DNA of 14,052 nt from Robbsia sp050955065 (GCA_050955065.1 JBPBQT010000303.1:1-14052), one strand, 5' to 3'; shown: positions 1 through 7,681, counted from the first letter of the stretch. A program made the numbers and translations. Notes: generated from the sequence alone by a model not told the origin.

Positions 1-213
1 CACAACGCGCGGGGGCGACCGGGCCCTTGTCGGGTCCGTTCGGCGAGGTCGTTGGAACATCCTATCTGCCGCGGGCCTCGCAGAGTTGAAAGCGGCGCGG
101 CAATTCGGGTCGCTGCTGATGGCGGCAGCATTCGGCCGCCGCGCACATTTCCGGAGCCGCCAGCGTGGCCGTGGCCGCCCGTCTCGTGGAATGCCCTCGT
201 TGCCGGCGGCCAC

Positions 214-232
214 CCTATCCAGGTAGGATAGG
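214..232. promoter_or_regulatory. Perfect inverted repeat, candidate operator of the SDR-dgoD unit
   Basis: CCTATCC and GGATAGG form perfect 7-bp arms around a 5-nt spacer, ending 25 nt before the SDR start codon. The core CCTATC occurs again at 61-66, also in the upstream region. Position and symmetry fit a dimeric repressor site, as expected for a sugar-acid operon. It could instead be a weak hairpin in the leader. Which regulator would bind is unknown. The rest of 1-257 shows no recognisable gene. Confidence 0.4.
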
Positions 233-257
233 CGCTCACCGCCACCAAGGAGCAACG

Positions 258-1136
258 ATGGGCCGGCTGGACAACAAGGTCGCCGTGGTCACCGGCGCCG
301 GGCGGGGCATCGGCGCGGCTATCGCCCGCGCGTTTGCCCGGGAGGGCGCGTGCGTCGTGCTGGCGGAGCGGGATATCGCCGCCGCACGTGCCACGGCGGC
401 GCAGATTGTCGCCGGACTCGCCGTCGGCGCTTCATCAGCCGATACCGCCGCGCCGTCCGCTTTTGCCGTCGATTCCCCGAAACGCGGTTCAGGCGATTCC
501 CCTTCTTCCATCGATCCCGACGTGGCGCGAGTGCTCGCGGTGGAGACCGACGTCACCCGTGTCGAATCGGTGCACGCGGCCATCGCGACTGCCCGTTCGG
601 CGTTCGGCCCGATCGACATCCTGGTCAACAACGCGGGCATCAACGTGTTCCGCGACCCGCTGGCGATGAGCGAGGACGACTGGCGCGCCTGCTTCGCGGT
701 GGATCTCGACGGCGTCTGGCACGGCTGCCGGGCGGTGCTGCCCGAGATGGTGGCGCGAGGACGCGGCAGCATCGTGAACATCGCCTCCACGCACAGCTTC
801 AAGATCATTCCCGGTTGTTTTCCGTATCCGGTCGCCAAGCACGGCGTCATCGGCCTCACCCGGGCGCTCGGCGTCGAGTACGCGGCGCACAATATCCGGG
901 TCAACGCCATCGCACCCGGCTATATCGAGACACAGCTGGCGCACGACGAATGGAACCGCGCGGCCGATCCGGCCGTCGCCCGGCAGGCGACGCTGGCACT
1001 GTCGCCGATGAAGCGCATCGGCCAGCCGGAGGAAGTCGCGATGACCGCGGTGTTCCTGGCGTCCGACGAGGCGCCTTTCATCAACGCGAGCTGCATCACC
1101 GTGGATGGCGGCCGCTCGGCGCTTTACCACGACTAG
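258..1136 (+). CDS. SDR-family NAD(P)-dependent oxidoreductase, probably sugar-linked
   Basis: A 292-residue classical short-chain dehydrogenase. The cofactor-binding TGAGRGIG is at residues 12-19, NNAG at 124-127, and the catalytic Ser177, Tyr190 and Lys194 (YPVAK) have the usual 13-residue Ser-Tyr spacing. The position usually held by the structural Asn of the catalytic tetrad appears to be Asp149. The start at 258 has AAGGAG five bases upstream; an open frame continues upstream to 165 without an SD. Classical SDRs are about 250 residues. The extra length is a Ser/Ala/Pro/Asp-rich insertion at about residues 54-88, between the second Rossmann strand region and the TDVT motif. It lies 38 nt ahead of dgoD on the same strand, so an aldose 1-dehydrogenase or related sugar dehydrogenase is a reasonable guess. 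Family assignment is secure; the substrate is inferred from context only. Confidence 0.9.
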   Translation: MGRLDNKVAVVTGAGRGIGAAIARAFAREGACVVLAERDIAAARATAAQIVAGLAVGASSADTAAPSAFAVDSPKRGSGDSPSSIDPDVARVLAVETDVTRVESVHAAIATARSAFGPIDILVNNAGINVFRDPLAMSEDDWRACFAVDLDGVWHGCRAVLPEMVARGRGSIVNIASTHSFKIIPGCFPYPVAKHGVIGLTRALGVEYAAHNIRVNAIAPGYIETQLAHDEWNRAADPAVARQATLALSPMKRIGQPEEVAMTAVFLASDEAPFINASCITVDGGRSALYHD

Positions 1137-1174
1137 ACGCCCATCCGTAAAAGCACCCCCTCTTCCAGATCGCT

Positions 1175-2323
1175 ATGAAAATCACGAAACTGACCACCTT
1201 CATCGTCCCGCCGCGCTGGTTGTTCGTCAAGGTGGAGACCGACGAAGGCATCAGCGGATGGGGCGAGCCGATCGTCGAGGGCCGCGCGCATACCGTGGCC
1301 GCGGCCGTCGACGAACTCGCCGACTATCTGATCGGCAAGGATCCACGCCATGTCCAGGATCACTGGACGGTGCTGTACCGTGGCGGTTTCTATCGGGGGG
1401 GCGCCGTGCACATGAGCGCGCTCGCCGGCATCGACCAGGCATTGTGGGATATCAAGGGCCGGGCGCTTGGCGTGCCGGTGCACGAGCTGCTGGGCGGCCC
1501 GCTGCGCGAACGCATCCGCGTCTACTCGTGGATCGGCGGAGACCGTCCGGCCGATACCGCCGCCGGGGCGCTCGCGGCGGTGGCCCGGGGTTTCACGGCG
1601 ATCAAGATGAACGGCAGCGACGAAATGCAGTTCGTCGACAGCCACGAGAAGGTGACGCGCGTGCTGGAGAACGTCGCGGCGGTACGCGACGCGGTCGGCC
1701 CGGATATCGGCATCGGCGTCGATTTCCACGGCCGGGTGCACAAGCCGATGGCCAAGATCCTGATCAAGGAACTGGAGCCGTTCAAGCCGATGTTCATCGA
1801 GGAGCCGGTGCTCAGCGAGCACTACGAGGCGCTGAAGGAACTCGCGCCGTTGAGTTCGGCACCGATCGCGCTGGGCGAGCGGCTGTATTCCCGGTGGGAT
1901 TTCAAGCGCATCCTGTCCGAGGGCTATGTCGACATCATCCAGCCGGACGTTTCCCACGCGGGCGGCATCACCGAGGTGGTGAAGATCGCGGCGATGGCCG
2001 AGGCGTACGATGTCGCGCTGGCGCTGCATTGTCCGCTGGGGCCGATCGCGCTGGCCGCCTGCCTGCAGGTCGACGCGGTGGCGTACAACGCGTTCATCCA
2101 GGAGCAGAGCCTGGGCATTCACTACAACGAACGCAACGATTTGCTGGATTATCTTGTGGATCCGAGCGTCTTCGAATATCGCGAAGGCTTCGTGCAGATC
2201 CCGAAAGGGCCGGGTCTGGGTGTCGAGATCAACGAGGCGTACGTGCGCGAGCAGGCCGCGATCGGGCATCGCTGGCGCAATCCCGTCTGGCGGCATCGGG
2301 ACGGCAGCTTCGCCGAGTGGTGA
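1175..2323 (+). CDS. dgoD: D-galactonate dehydratase
   Basis: An enolase-superfamily acid-sugar dehydratase that removes water from D-galactonate to give 2-dehydro-3-deoxy-D-galactonate in the De Ley-Doudoroff route. The 382-residue length equals that recalled for E. coli DgoD, and all expected active-site residues fall at matching positions: metal ligands Asp183, Glu209 and Glu235, acid/base His185 (DFHGR) and His285 (LHCPLGP), and Glu310 (QEQS). The N-terminal capping domain starts MKITKLTTF, and the protein ends WRNPVWRHRDGSFAEW, close to the E. coli termini. This fixes the start at 1175, although no clear Shine-Dalgarno is visible, so translation may depend partly on the upstream SDR gene 38 nt away. 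The kinase and aldolase steps (dgoK, dgoA) are not in this window. The product is cytoplasmic. Confidence 0.95.
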   Translation: MKITKLTTFIVPPRWLFVKVETDEGISGWGEPIVEGRAHTVAAAVDELADYLIGKDPRHVQDHWTVLYRGGFYRGGAVHMSALAGIDQALWDIKGRALGVPVHELLGGPLRERIRVYSWIGGDRPADTAAGALAAVARGFTAIKMNGSDEMQFVDSHEKVTRVLENVAAVRDAVGPDIGIGVDFHGRVHKPMAKILIKELEPFKPMFIEEPVLSEHYEALKELAPLSSAPIALGERLYSRWDFKRILSEGYVDIIQPDVSHAGGITEVVKIAAMAEAYDVALALHCPLGPIALAACLQVDAVAYNAFIQEQSLGIHYNERNDLLDYLVDPSVFEYREGFVQIPKGPGLGVEINEAYVREQAAIGHRWRNPVWRHRDGSFAEW

Positions 2324-2365
2324 GCATTCGCCCACCAGCCGCCAGACGCCAGCAGGGAACGCGAC

Positions 2366-3199
2366 TCAGGTTGCGAGGAACGCCAGCAGGTGTTCGTTGA
2401 ACTCCGCCGCATGCGACAGGTTCAGACCGTGGGGCGCACCCGCGATCACCGCCAGCTTGCTGCCGAGGATCGCCTTGTGCGTGCGCGCGCCGCTCACTTC
2501 CAGGGGCACCGTGCCGTCCGAGTCGCCGTGGATGATGAGCGTGGGGATCGTGATCTTGGCGAGGTCCTGGCGGAAATCGGTGCGGGCGAACGCGCCGATG
2601 CAGTCCAGCGTGCCCTTGGGCGACGCGAACGCCGCGATCTGAACCGCATACGTCCGCTGGGCCTCGCTCACCAGCACCTTGCCGTTCACGCCGAAGAAGG
2701 CCTTGCTGAACTCTTCCAGGAACGCCAGTCGATCGCCTTTCACGCCGCCTTCGAACTGCGCGATGGTGGCGTCGTCCAGGCCACCGTCGGGGTTGTCCGC
2801 GCTCTTGTAGAGATAAGGGGGAACGGCTGCGGCGAAGACCGCCTTCGCGACCCGCTCGGTGCCGTAGGTGCCGATATAACGCGCGACCTCCCCGCCACCC
2901 ATCGAAAAACCGACCAGTGTCGCCTCGCGCAGATCGAGATGGGTCAATACCGCATGCAGATCGGCGGCGAAAGTGTCGTAGTCGTAGCCGGTCCAGGGTT
3001 GCGACGACGCGCCGAAGCCGCGTCGATCGTAGGTGATCACACGGTGACCGGCGTTCACGAGGGCGGGCACTTGTGCTTCCCATGAACGGCCGCTCAGCGG
3101 CCAGCCATGAATCAATACCACCGGCTTGCCGCTGCCGTAATCCTCATAGTGAATCCGGACGGTTTCCTTTCCTGCTGCATCGATGTCGATCTTGGGCAT
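2366..3199 (-). CDS. Alpha/beta hydrolase, non-heme chloroperoxidase/arylesterase type
   Basis: A 277-residue alpha/beta hydrolase. The oxyanion region is IHGWPLSG (residues 30-37), the nucleophile Ser99 sits in GFSMGG, Asp228 in HGDSDGTVP and His257 in GAPHGL, completing the triad. The N-terminal YDRRGFGAS and GYDYDTFAADL stretches are typical of the cofactor-free haloperoxidase/esterase group, whose natural reaction is usually ester hydrolysis or perhydrolysis. The start at 3199 is chosen because GGAG lies seven bases upstream and the family begins near here; the frame extends to 3283 but those residues look non-coding. It has no signal peptide. It is convergent with dgoD (42-nt gap) and seems to be a single-gene unit. 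The substrate cannot be read from the sequence. Confidence 0.9.
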   Translation of the reverse strand: MPKIDIDAAGKETVRIHYEDYGSGKPVVLIHGWPLSGRSWEAQVPALVNAGHRVITYDRRGFGASSQPWTGYDYDTFAADLHAVLTHLDLREATLVGFSMGGGEVARYIGTYGTERVAKAVFAAAVPPYLYKSADNPDGGLDDATIAQFEGGVKGDRLAFLEEFSKAFFGVNGKVLVSEAQRTYAVQIAAFASPKGTLDCIGAFARTDFRQDLAKITIPTLIIHGDSDGTVPLEVSGARTHKAILGSKLAVIAGAPHGLNLSHAAEFNEHLLAFLAT

Positions 3200-3308
3200 G
3201 GCTGTCTCCGTGAAGGGAAGGGGCGTGGGTTGAACAGCAACCAACGTACCACGCGCCGGCAACAGTGTTGTATTGCGTGACAACGCGCGTCACCGCACGG
3301 AACCGCCG

Positions 3309-3327
3309 AATATACCTGACCTATAGT
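3309..3327. promoter_or_regulatory. Possible divergent -10-like elements in the 3200-3386 gap
   Basis: Two AT-rich boxes stand out in GC-rich sequence between the minus-strand hydrolase and the plus-strand small ORF: TATATT read on the minus strand (3314 to 3309) and TATAGT on the plus strand (3322-3327). No convincing -35 box is spaced correctly for either, so these are suggestions only. Confidence 0.22.
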
Positions 3328-3386
3328 GTGTTCACGCGACGGGCGCGTACCCGAAACTTCGGGTTCAACAAACAACTATAAGAATC

Positions 3387-3581
3387 ATGCGAGAAACTCT
3401 GGAATGGGCGTGCGCGTATGCGCTGGTCATCGGCGGCGCGGTGTGCATCGGTGCACTTGGTTACTTCGCGCTGTCGATGATGACGCCACGCGGGCGTGCT
3501 GCCGCGAGAGACCGTCGCGTGCTGCGGCGCAGCATGTCGATGCCCCTCGGGAAATCGAATACGGGTCTGCCGCCGCAATGA
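3387..3581 (+). CDS. Possible small single-pass membrane protein
   Basis: A 64-codon open frame with one hydrophobic segment at about residues 7-32 (Gly/Ala/Leu-rich, with Cys8 and Cys20), followed by an Arg-rich tail with many basic residues, which would place the C-terminus in the cytoplasm. It occupies the only gap between the minus-strand hydrolase and the convergent minus-strand binding-protein gene, and it is transcribed away from the AT-rich 3309-3327 region. No strong Shine-Dalgarno is visible before the ATG. I do not recognise the family. The TM-like composition and lack of a competing gene support it; short length and weak initiation signals count against it. Confidence 0.4.
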   Translation: MRETLEWACAYALVIGGAVCIGALGYFALSMMTPRGRAAARDRRVLRRSMSMPLGKSNTGLPPQ

Positions 3582-3620
3582 TCCTGCTTCTGAGCCTGAG
3601 CCTGCTGATGATCCATACCC

Positions 3621-3637
3621 TGTCGGTGTGCCCGACA
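3621..3637 (-). terminator. Hairpin just past the binding-protein gene, possible terminator
   Basis: TGTCGG and CCGACA form a 6-bp stem with a 5-nt loop, nine bases beyond the minus-strand stop codon at 3646. There is no U-tract after it on the minus strand, so intrinsic termination would be weak. Confidence 0.28.
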
Positions 3638-3645
3638 CCCCGCGT

Positions 3646-4584
3646 CTATTGCACCGTGAACGCGCGGTCGAAAGTTGGCTTCACATCCAGCGCATGCGGC
3701 AGCAGGCCGCTGCGCCGATAGAAATCCGCCGTATCCTGCTGTTCCACCACGGTCTGGTCCGACAACGCCTGCCAGCGCAGGTGTCGCCGTTCGAACTGCA
3801 GTCGCGCGACGTTTTCCGGGAAACCCATGATCTTCGCGAGATGGCGTGAGTAGTCGTCCAGATGCTGGTATGCCCAGATCTGCGACGCCGCCAGCCGGTT
3901 CAGGTAGTCCTGCAACGCGCGCCGCCGTGCCGGATCGGCCAATGCTCCATCGGTGGCGGCCAGAAACGAATTGCCGGCCCACAAGCCCCGACCGTTGACG
4001 AGCACCCGCGCGTGATCCACGGTTTCCGCCAGCGCGGTGTAGGGCTCCCAGGTCGCCCAGGCATCGACGTCGCCGTTTGCCAGTGCCATGCGCGCGTCGG
4101 CAGGGGCGAGGAAACGCAGGCGCACGTCCTCGCTGCGCAATCCCGCCGACTGCAAGGCCTTCAACACGACGTAATGCCCGATCGAGCCTTTGCCGGTGGC
4201 GATGCTGCGGCCTTTCAGGTCGGCGGCGCGCTTCAGCGGCGACCCCTGTTTGACGAGCACCGCGGTGCCATACGGGTCCGAACGGTCGACGGCGATGGCC
4301 TTGACCCGCGAGCCGGCCGCGACCGAGAACAGCAATGGCGCGTCGCCGATGATGCCGGCGTCCACGGCGCCGGCGTTCAGCGCTTCCGCGAGCGGCGCCG
4401 CCGCCGGAAACTCCGACCACTCGATCTTGTACGGCAGGTTCTGCAGCGCATTCGCGGCTTCGAGCTGCGCGCGCATGTTGCCTTTCTGGTCGGCGATGCG
4501 CAATGTCAGCGGCGCGGCGACCGCCATGCCGCACAGGAAAACCCACAAGAGTCCGCACAGGACCCGGAAAAAACGAAACGGCAA
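3646..4584 (-). CDS. SsuA-like ABC transporter substrate-binding protein
   Basis: A 312-residue periplasmic binding protein of the aliphatic sulfonate/nitrate/taurine (SsuA/TauA) class. A Sec signal peptide (basic MPFRFFR, hydrophobic core, AVA cleavage site near residue 23) is followed by the binding domain with family blocks ADLKGRSIATGKGS, LAPADARMAL and VDAWATWEPYTA. The start codon is TTG at 4584; GGAG six bases upstream and the complete signal peptide support it. It is divergent from the ssuA-ssuC-ssuB operon and has no permease or ATPase of its own nearby, so it may feed the adjacent SsuBC or serve another transporter. It is a diverged relative of the plus-strand SsuA, not a recent duplicate: shared blocks are recognisable but most other positions differ. 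The ligand is not determinable from sequence. Confidence 0.88.
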   Translation of the reverse strand: MPFRFFRVLCGLLWVFLCGMAVAAPLTLRIADQKGNMRAQLEAANALQNLPYKIEWSEFPAAAPLAEALNAGAVDAGIIGDAPLLFSVAAGSRVKAIAVDRSDPYGTAVLVKQGSPLKRAADLKGRSIATGKGSIGHYVVLKALQSAGLRSEDVRLRFLAPADARMALANGDVDAWATWEPYTALAETVDHARVLVNGRGLWAGNSFLAATDGALADPARRRALQDYLNRLAASQIWAYQHLDDYSRHLAKIMGFPENVARLQFERRHLRWQALSDQTVVEQQDTADFYRRSGLLPHALDVKPTFDRAFTVQ

Positions 4585-4942
4585 GACGCGCTCCAGAAGT
4601 TCGACAGGAAAGCGCCACTGTAGGGCCGTGCCGCACGGTAGCGAAACGACGATTCGCGATTTGCTTATGCGTTTGCATCACATTGCTGCCAGGCCGTCGC
4701 GAAGATCGCGTCGTTTCTGCCGCATGGCGATGGTGTCGATGCCCGCGATGCCTCGCCGTCGCCGCGGCGCATCGGCTTCTCTCGAAATGGAATGAGTTAA
4801 GCGCGAATGCTTCTTTCCGTTTTTCCAGCCGATTGCGCATAGTGGCTGCCTGCGAACGGTCGCCCGTGCGGTCGTCGCTTTCCACAATGTCGGGAGTGTC
4901 GCGCCATGTATCGGCATTCCGCAATCCAGGAGGAGAAGTTGC
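4585..4942. promoter_or_regulatory. Divergent control region between two SsuA-type genes
   Basis: This 358-bp region must hold promoters for both transcription directions. AGGAGG at 4928-4933 is the ssuA ribosome site and the minus-strand GGAG is at 4591-4594. A possible plus-strand -10 (CATAGT, 4838-4843) has a poor -35 (TTCCGT) 17 bases upstream. A 42-codon open frame at 4667-4795, rich in Arg and with one Cys codon, could be a leader peptide but lacks a Shine-Dalgarno. In related bacteria, CysB/Cbl-type LysR regulators control such genes; I cannot identify a binding site with confidence. Confidence 0.45.
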
Positions 4943-5911
4943 ATGGCTCGCATCGCATTGCGTGGGTTCGCCGCGCTGCTCGCAATGGCCGCGACCCTCG
5001 TCGCAGCCGCTCCGGCACATGCCGACACGCTGCGTATCGGGTATCAGAAGTACGGGACGATGGTGCTGCTCAAGGCGCGCGGCACGCTGGAAAAGCGGCT
5101 CGCGCCGGAGCACGTCGCCGTGCAGTGGACCGAGTTTCCGGGCGGGCCGCAGCTGCTCGAAGGGCTCAACGTCGGCTCGGTCGATTTCGGCGTGACCGGC
5201 GAGACGCCGCCGGTGTTCGCGCAGGCGGCGGGCGCGGACCTGCGCTACGTGGCCTATGAACCGCCCGCGCCCACGAGCGAGGCGATCCTGGTCCAGCACG
5301 ATTCGGCGATCCGTTCCGTCAAGGAACTGAAGGGCAGAAAGGTGGCCTTGAACAAGGGCTCCAACGTGCATTACCTGCTGGTGCGCGCATTGCGCGAAGC
5401 CGGGCTCGACGTGGGCGACATCCAGCCGGTCTATCTCGCGCCCGCGGATGCCCGTGCCGCGTTCGAGCGCGGCAGCGTCGCCGCCTGGGTGATCTGGGAC
5501 CCGTTCCAGGCCGCCGCGGAAAAGCAGTTGCACGCCCGTGTGCTGCGCGACGGCACCGGTCTGGTGGACAACCACCAGTTCTATCTCGCCACCGGCGACT
5601 ACGCGAAGCGGCATCCCCAGGTGCTCGACGCCATCATCGACGAGATCCGCAAGGTGGACGTCGATGTCCACGCCCATCCCGAGGCCGTGACAAAGCAGGT
5701 CGCGCCGCTGCTGGGATTGTCCGAGGACATCACGCTGCTCGCGGTGCAGCGTCAGGGGTATGGCGCGGCGCCGCTGTCGCCGCAGGTGGTCGCGGCGCAG
5801 CAGACCATCGCCGACACGTTCACGGCGCTCAAGCTGGTGCCGAAGAAGCTCGATGTCAACGACGTGGTCTGGCATCCGGCCGCGAACGGCACCGTCGCCG
5901 CCGCCAAATAA
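4943..5911 (+). CDS. ssuA: Aliphatic sulfonate ABC transporter, substrate-binding protein
   Basis: A 322-residue periplasmic sulfonate-binding protein close to E. coli SsuA. The signal peptide runs to an AHA cleavage site after residue 27. The mature protein begins with LRIGYQKYG and has the SsuA blocks WTEFPGGPQLLEGLNVGSVD, ETPPVFAQAAGADL, KELKGRKVALNKGSNVH, LAPADARAAF, AWVIWDPF and LVPKKLDV near the C-terminus. The start at 4943 has AGGAGG ten bases upstream and a full signal peptide. It captures alkanesulfonates in the periplasm for the SsuC/SsuB transporter encoded immediately downstream, with a 13-nt gap to ssuC. In the E. coli ssuEADCB operon the monooxygenase ssuD sits between ssuA and ssuC; here it is absent. 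Confidence 0.94.
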   Translation: MARIALRGFAALLAMAATLVAAAPAHADTLRIGYQKYGTMVLLKARGTLEKRLAPEHVAVQWTEFPGGPQLLEGLNVGSVDFGVTGETPPVFAQAAGADLRYVAYEPPAPTSEAILVQHDSAIRSVKELKGRKVALNKGSNVHYLLVRALREAGLDVGDIQPVYLAPADARAAFERGSVAAWVIWDPFQAAAEKQLHARVLRDGTGLVDNHQFYLATGDYAKRHPQVLDAIIDEIRKVDVDVHAHPEAVTKQVAPLLGLSEDITLLAVQRQGYGAAPLSPQVVAAQQTIADTFTALKLVPKKLDVNDVVWHPAANGTVAAAK

Positions 5912-5924
5912 CAGGCACCCGAAC

Positions 5925-6716
5925 ATGAAAAAGACGTTGCACGACATCGCCTACCGCGTCGCCCCCTGGGTGCTGCCGGTCGGCCTCCTGCTTGTCTGGC
6001 AACTGGCCGTGCAGGTCGGCTGGCTGTCGAGCCGCATTCTGCCCGCGCCCGGCGCGGTGGTGACCGCGGGCGTCACGCTCGTGCGCAGCGGCGAGATCTG
6101 GCAGCATCTGGCGATCAGCACCTGGCGTGCCGCGGTGGGTTTCGCGATCGGCGGCGGGATCGGTCTGCTGCTGGGCTTCATCACCGGGCTGTCGCGGTGG
6201 GGCGAACGTTTTCTGGACAGTTCGATGCAGATGATCCGCAACGTGCCGCATCTGGCGCTCATTCCGCTGGTCATCCTGTGGTTCGGCATCGACGAGAGCG
6301 CCAAGATCTTCCTGGTGGCGCTGGGCACGGTGTTTCCGATCTATCTCAACACCTATCACGGCATCCGCAACGTCGACGCGAACCTCGTCGAGATGGCGCG
6401 CAGCTACGGCTTGTCGGGTCTGCCGCTGTTCGTCCAGGTGATCCTGCCGGGTGCGTTGCCGTCGATCCTCGTCGGCGTGCGCTTCGCGCTCGGGCTGATG
6501 TGGCTCACGCTGATCGTCGCCGAAACCATTTCCGCGAATTCCGGCATCGGCTATCTCGCGATGAACGCGCGCGAGTTCCTGCAGACCGATGTCGTGGTGC
6601 TGGCGATCCTGCTCTACGCCGTCCTCGGCAAACTGGCCGATCTCGCCGCGCGGCTGCTGGAGCGGGTATGCCTGCGCTGGCATCCGGCCTACCAAAAGCG
6701 ACTGGAGCTGGCATGA
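5925..6716 (+). CDS. ssuC: Aliphatic sulfonate ABC transporter, permease
   Basis: A 263-residue inner-membrane permease, the same length as recalled for E. coli SsuC. It has a hydrophobic first segment (residues 13-31), several further transmembrane helices, and the EAA-type coupling loop around EMARSYGLSGLPLFVQVILPGALPSIL that contacts the ATPase. The start at 5925 (MKKTLHD) is chosen because it gives the family's usual N-terminus and lies 13 nt after the ssuA stop; the frame stays open upstream into ssuA but that part is not homologous. The Shine-Dalgarno is weak, so translational coupling to ssuA is likely. Its TGA overlaps the ATG of ssuB as ATGA. Confidence 0.94.
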   Translation: MKKTLHDIAYRVAPWVLPVGLLLVWQLAVQVGWLSSRILPAPGAVVTAGVTLVRSGEIWQHLAISTWRAAVGFAIGGGIGLLLGFITGLSRWGERFLDSSMQMIRNVPHLALIPLVILWFGIDESAKIFLVALGTVFPIYLNTYHGIRNVDANLVEMARSYGLSGLPLFVQVILPGALPSILVGVRFALGLMWLTLIVAETISANSGIGYLAMNAREFLQTDVVVLAILLYAVLGKLADLAARLLERVCLRWHPAYQKRLELA

Positions 6717-7579
6717 CATTCGTTCATCAGAAGGCAGACATGCGCGAATCCGGCGCCAACGCCAACGCCAACGCCAACGCAGGGCGCGGCATCGCGCTGA
6801 CGCTGGAGACGGTCGACAAGCGCTTCGGCGCACGACACGTGCTGCGCGATATCGATCTGCAGGTACCCGCCGGGCAGTTTGTCGCCATCGTCGGGCGCAG
6901 CGGGTGCGGCAAGAGTACGCTGCTGCGCCTGCTGGCCGGCCTGGACGCGTCCTACGGCGGGCGGCTGCTCGCCGACGGGGCGGCACTCGTCGACGCGCGG
7001 CAGGACAGCCGCCTGATGTTCCAGGACGCGCGGCTGCTGCCATGGAAACGCGTCATCGCCAATGTCGGGCTGGGTCTGTCGGGAAACTGGCGGGACGCAG
7101 CGCTGCGGGCGCTGGAGGCGGTGGGCCTGGCGGACCGCGCCGACGAATGGCCGGCGGCGCTCTCCGGCGGACAGAAGCAGCGCGTCGCGCTGGCGCGTGC
7201 GCTGGTCCACCGGCCGCGCCTGCTGCTGCTCGACGAGCCGCTCGGCGCGCTCGACGCGCTGACACGCATCGAAATGCAACAATTGATCGAGCGGCTCTGG
7301 CGCGAACAGGGTTTCACGGTATTGCTCGTCACACACGACGTGAGCGAAGCGGTCGCCATCGCAGACCGGGTGATCCTGGTGGAAGAGGGCCGGGTGGGAC
7401 TCGACCTGCTGGTCGATCTGCCCCGTCCGCGCCCGCGCGGCTCGGCGGCTCTGGCAGCGCTGGAGGCCAATGTACTGGAGCGCGTCATGGCGCCGCCGGA
7501 GCGCGAGGCGACGCCGCGCAAGGAAGTGGATGCCGTTCCGGCGCGCCGCGCCGGCTGGCAACAGGCTCCGGCAAAGTAG
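6713..7579 (+). CDS. ssuB: Aliphatic sulfonate ABC transporter, ATP-binding protein
   Basis: A 288-residue ABC ATPase with every core motif: Walker A GRSGCGKST (61-69), Q-loop Gln104 (MFQDARLLPW), signature LSGGQ (150-154), Walker B LLLLDEP with Asp174 and Glu175, D-loop GALDA, and switch His208 (VTHD). The start at 6713 overlaps the ssuC stop (ATGA) and has GGAG five bases upstream, a standard coupled arrangement. A second ATG at 6740 is possible. The N-terminus carries a perfect Ala-Asn dipeptide repeat (residues 15-22) encoded by a tandem hexanucleotide, ahead of the conserved domain that starts near residue 27. It powers sulfonate import through SsuC. The C-terminal tail past about residue 255 is Arg/Ala/Pro-rich and variable in this family. 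Confidence 0.94.
   Translation: MTFVHQKADMRESGANANANANAGRGIALTLETVDKRFGARHVLRDIDLQVPAGQFVAIVGRSGCGKSTLLRLLAGLDASYGGRLLADGAALVDARQDSRLMFQDARLLPWKRVIANVGLGLSGNWRDAALRALEAVGLADRADEWPAALSGGQKQRVALARALVHRPRLLLLDEPLGALDALTRIEMQQLIERLWREQGFTVLLVTHDVSEAVAIADRVILVEEGRVGLDLLVDLPRPRPRGSAALAALEANVLERVMAPPEREATPRKEVDAVPARRAGWQQAPAK
6755..6778 (+). repeat. Tandem hexanucleotide (GCCAAC)x4 inside ssuB
   Basis: Four perfect copies of GCCAAC encode Ala-Asn four times in the non-conserved N-terminus of SsuB. A unit length of six keeps the frame, so slippage would change only linker length and not switch the gene off. Confidence 0.9.
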
Positions 7580-7591
7580 GCGCCCCGGCGG

Positions 7592-7657
7592 GCAGGCGAA
7601 GACGCGGTACGGTTTGCCGAAACGACCGGCATCCGACCGCTCGCCTGCGTCGTTTTC
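7592..7657 (+). terminator. Weak terminator candidate after ssuB
   Basis: GCAGGCGA (7592-7599) is perfectly complementary to TCGCCTGC (7641-7648), which is followed by a T-rich GTCGTTTTCTT. The 41-nt loop is long for an intrinsic terminator, although a small inner stem (GTTT/AAAC) could shorten it. It lies between the ssuB stop and the next promoter, where a terminator is expected. Confidence 0.3.
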
Positions 7658-7681
7658 TTACGAGCCTTTCCACCGCGTGGT

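Noticed and set aside
1..60. Open minus-strand frame starting with ATG at 60 (MFQRPRR...), possibly a divergent regulator cut by the window edge
   Set aside because: Only 20 codons, no Shine-Dalgarno at usable spacing and no recognisable motif. A plus-strand frame ending at 87-89 is equally possible.
3277..3293. GTGAC-N7-GTCAC inverted repeat upstream of the hydrolase gene
   Set aside because: Arms of only five bases in GC-rich DNA are expected by chance, and it lacks placement relative to a credible promoter.
3461..5947. Very long minus-strand open frame (828 codons) across both binding-protein genes
   Set aside because: Codon-position shadow of GC-rich genes. It runs antisense to ssuA and out of frame with the minus-strand binding protein, with Arg/His-rich low-quality composition.
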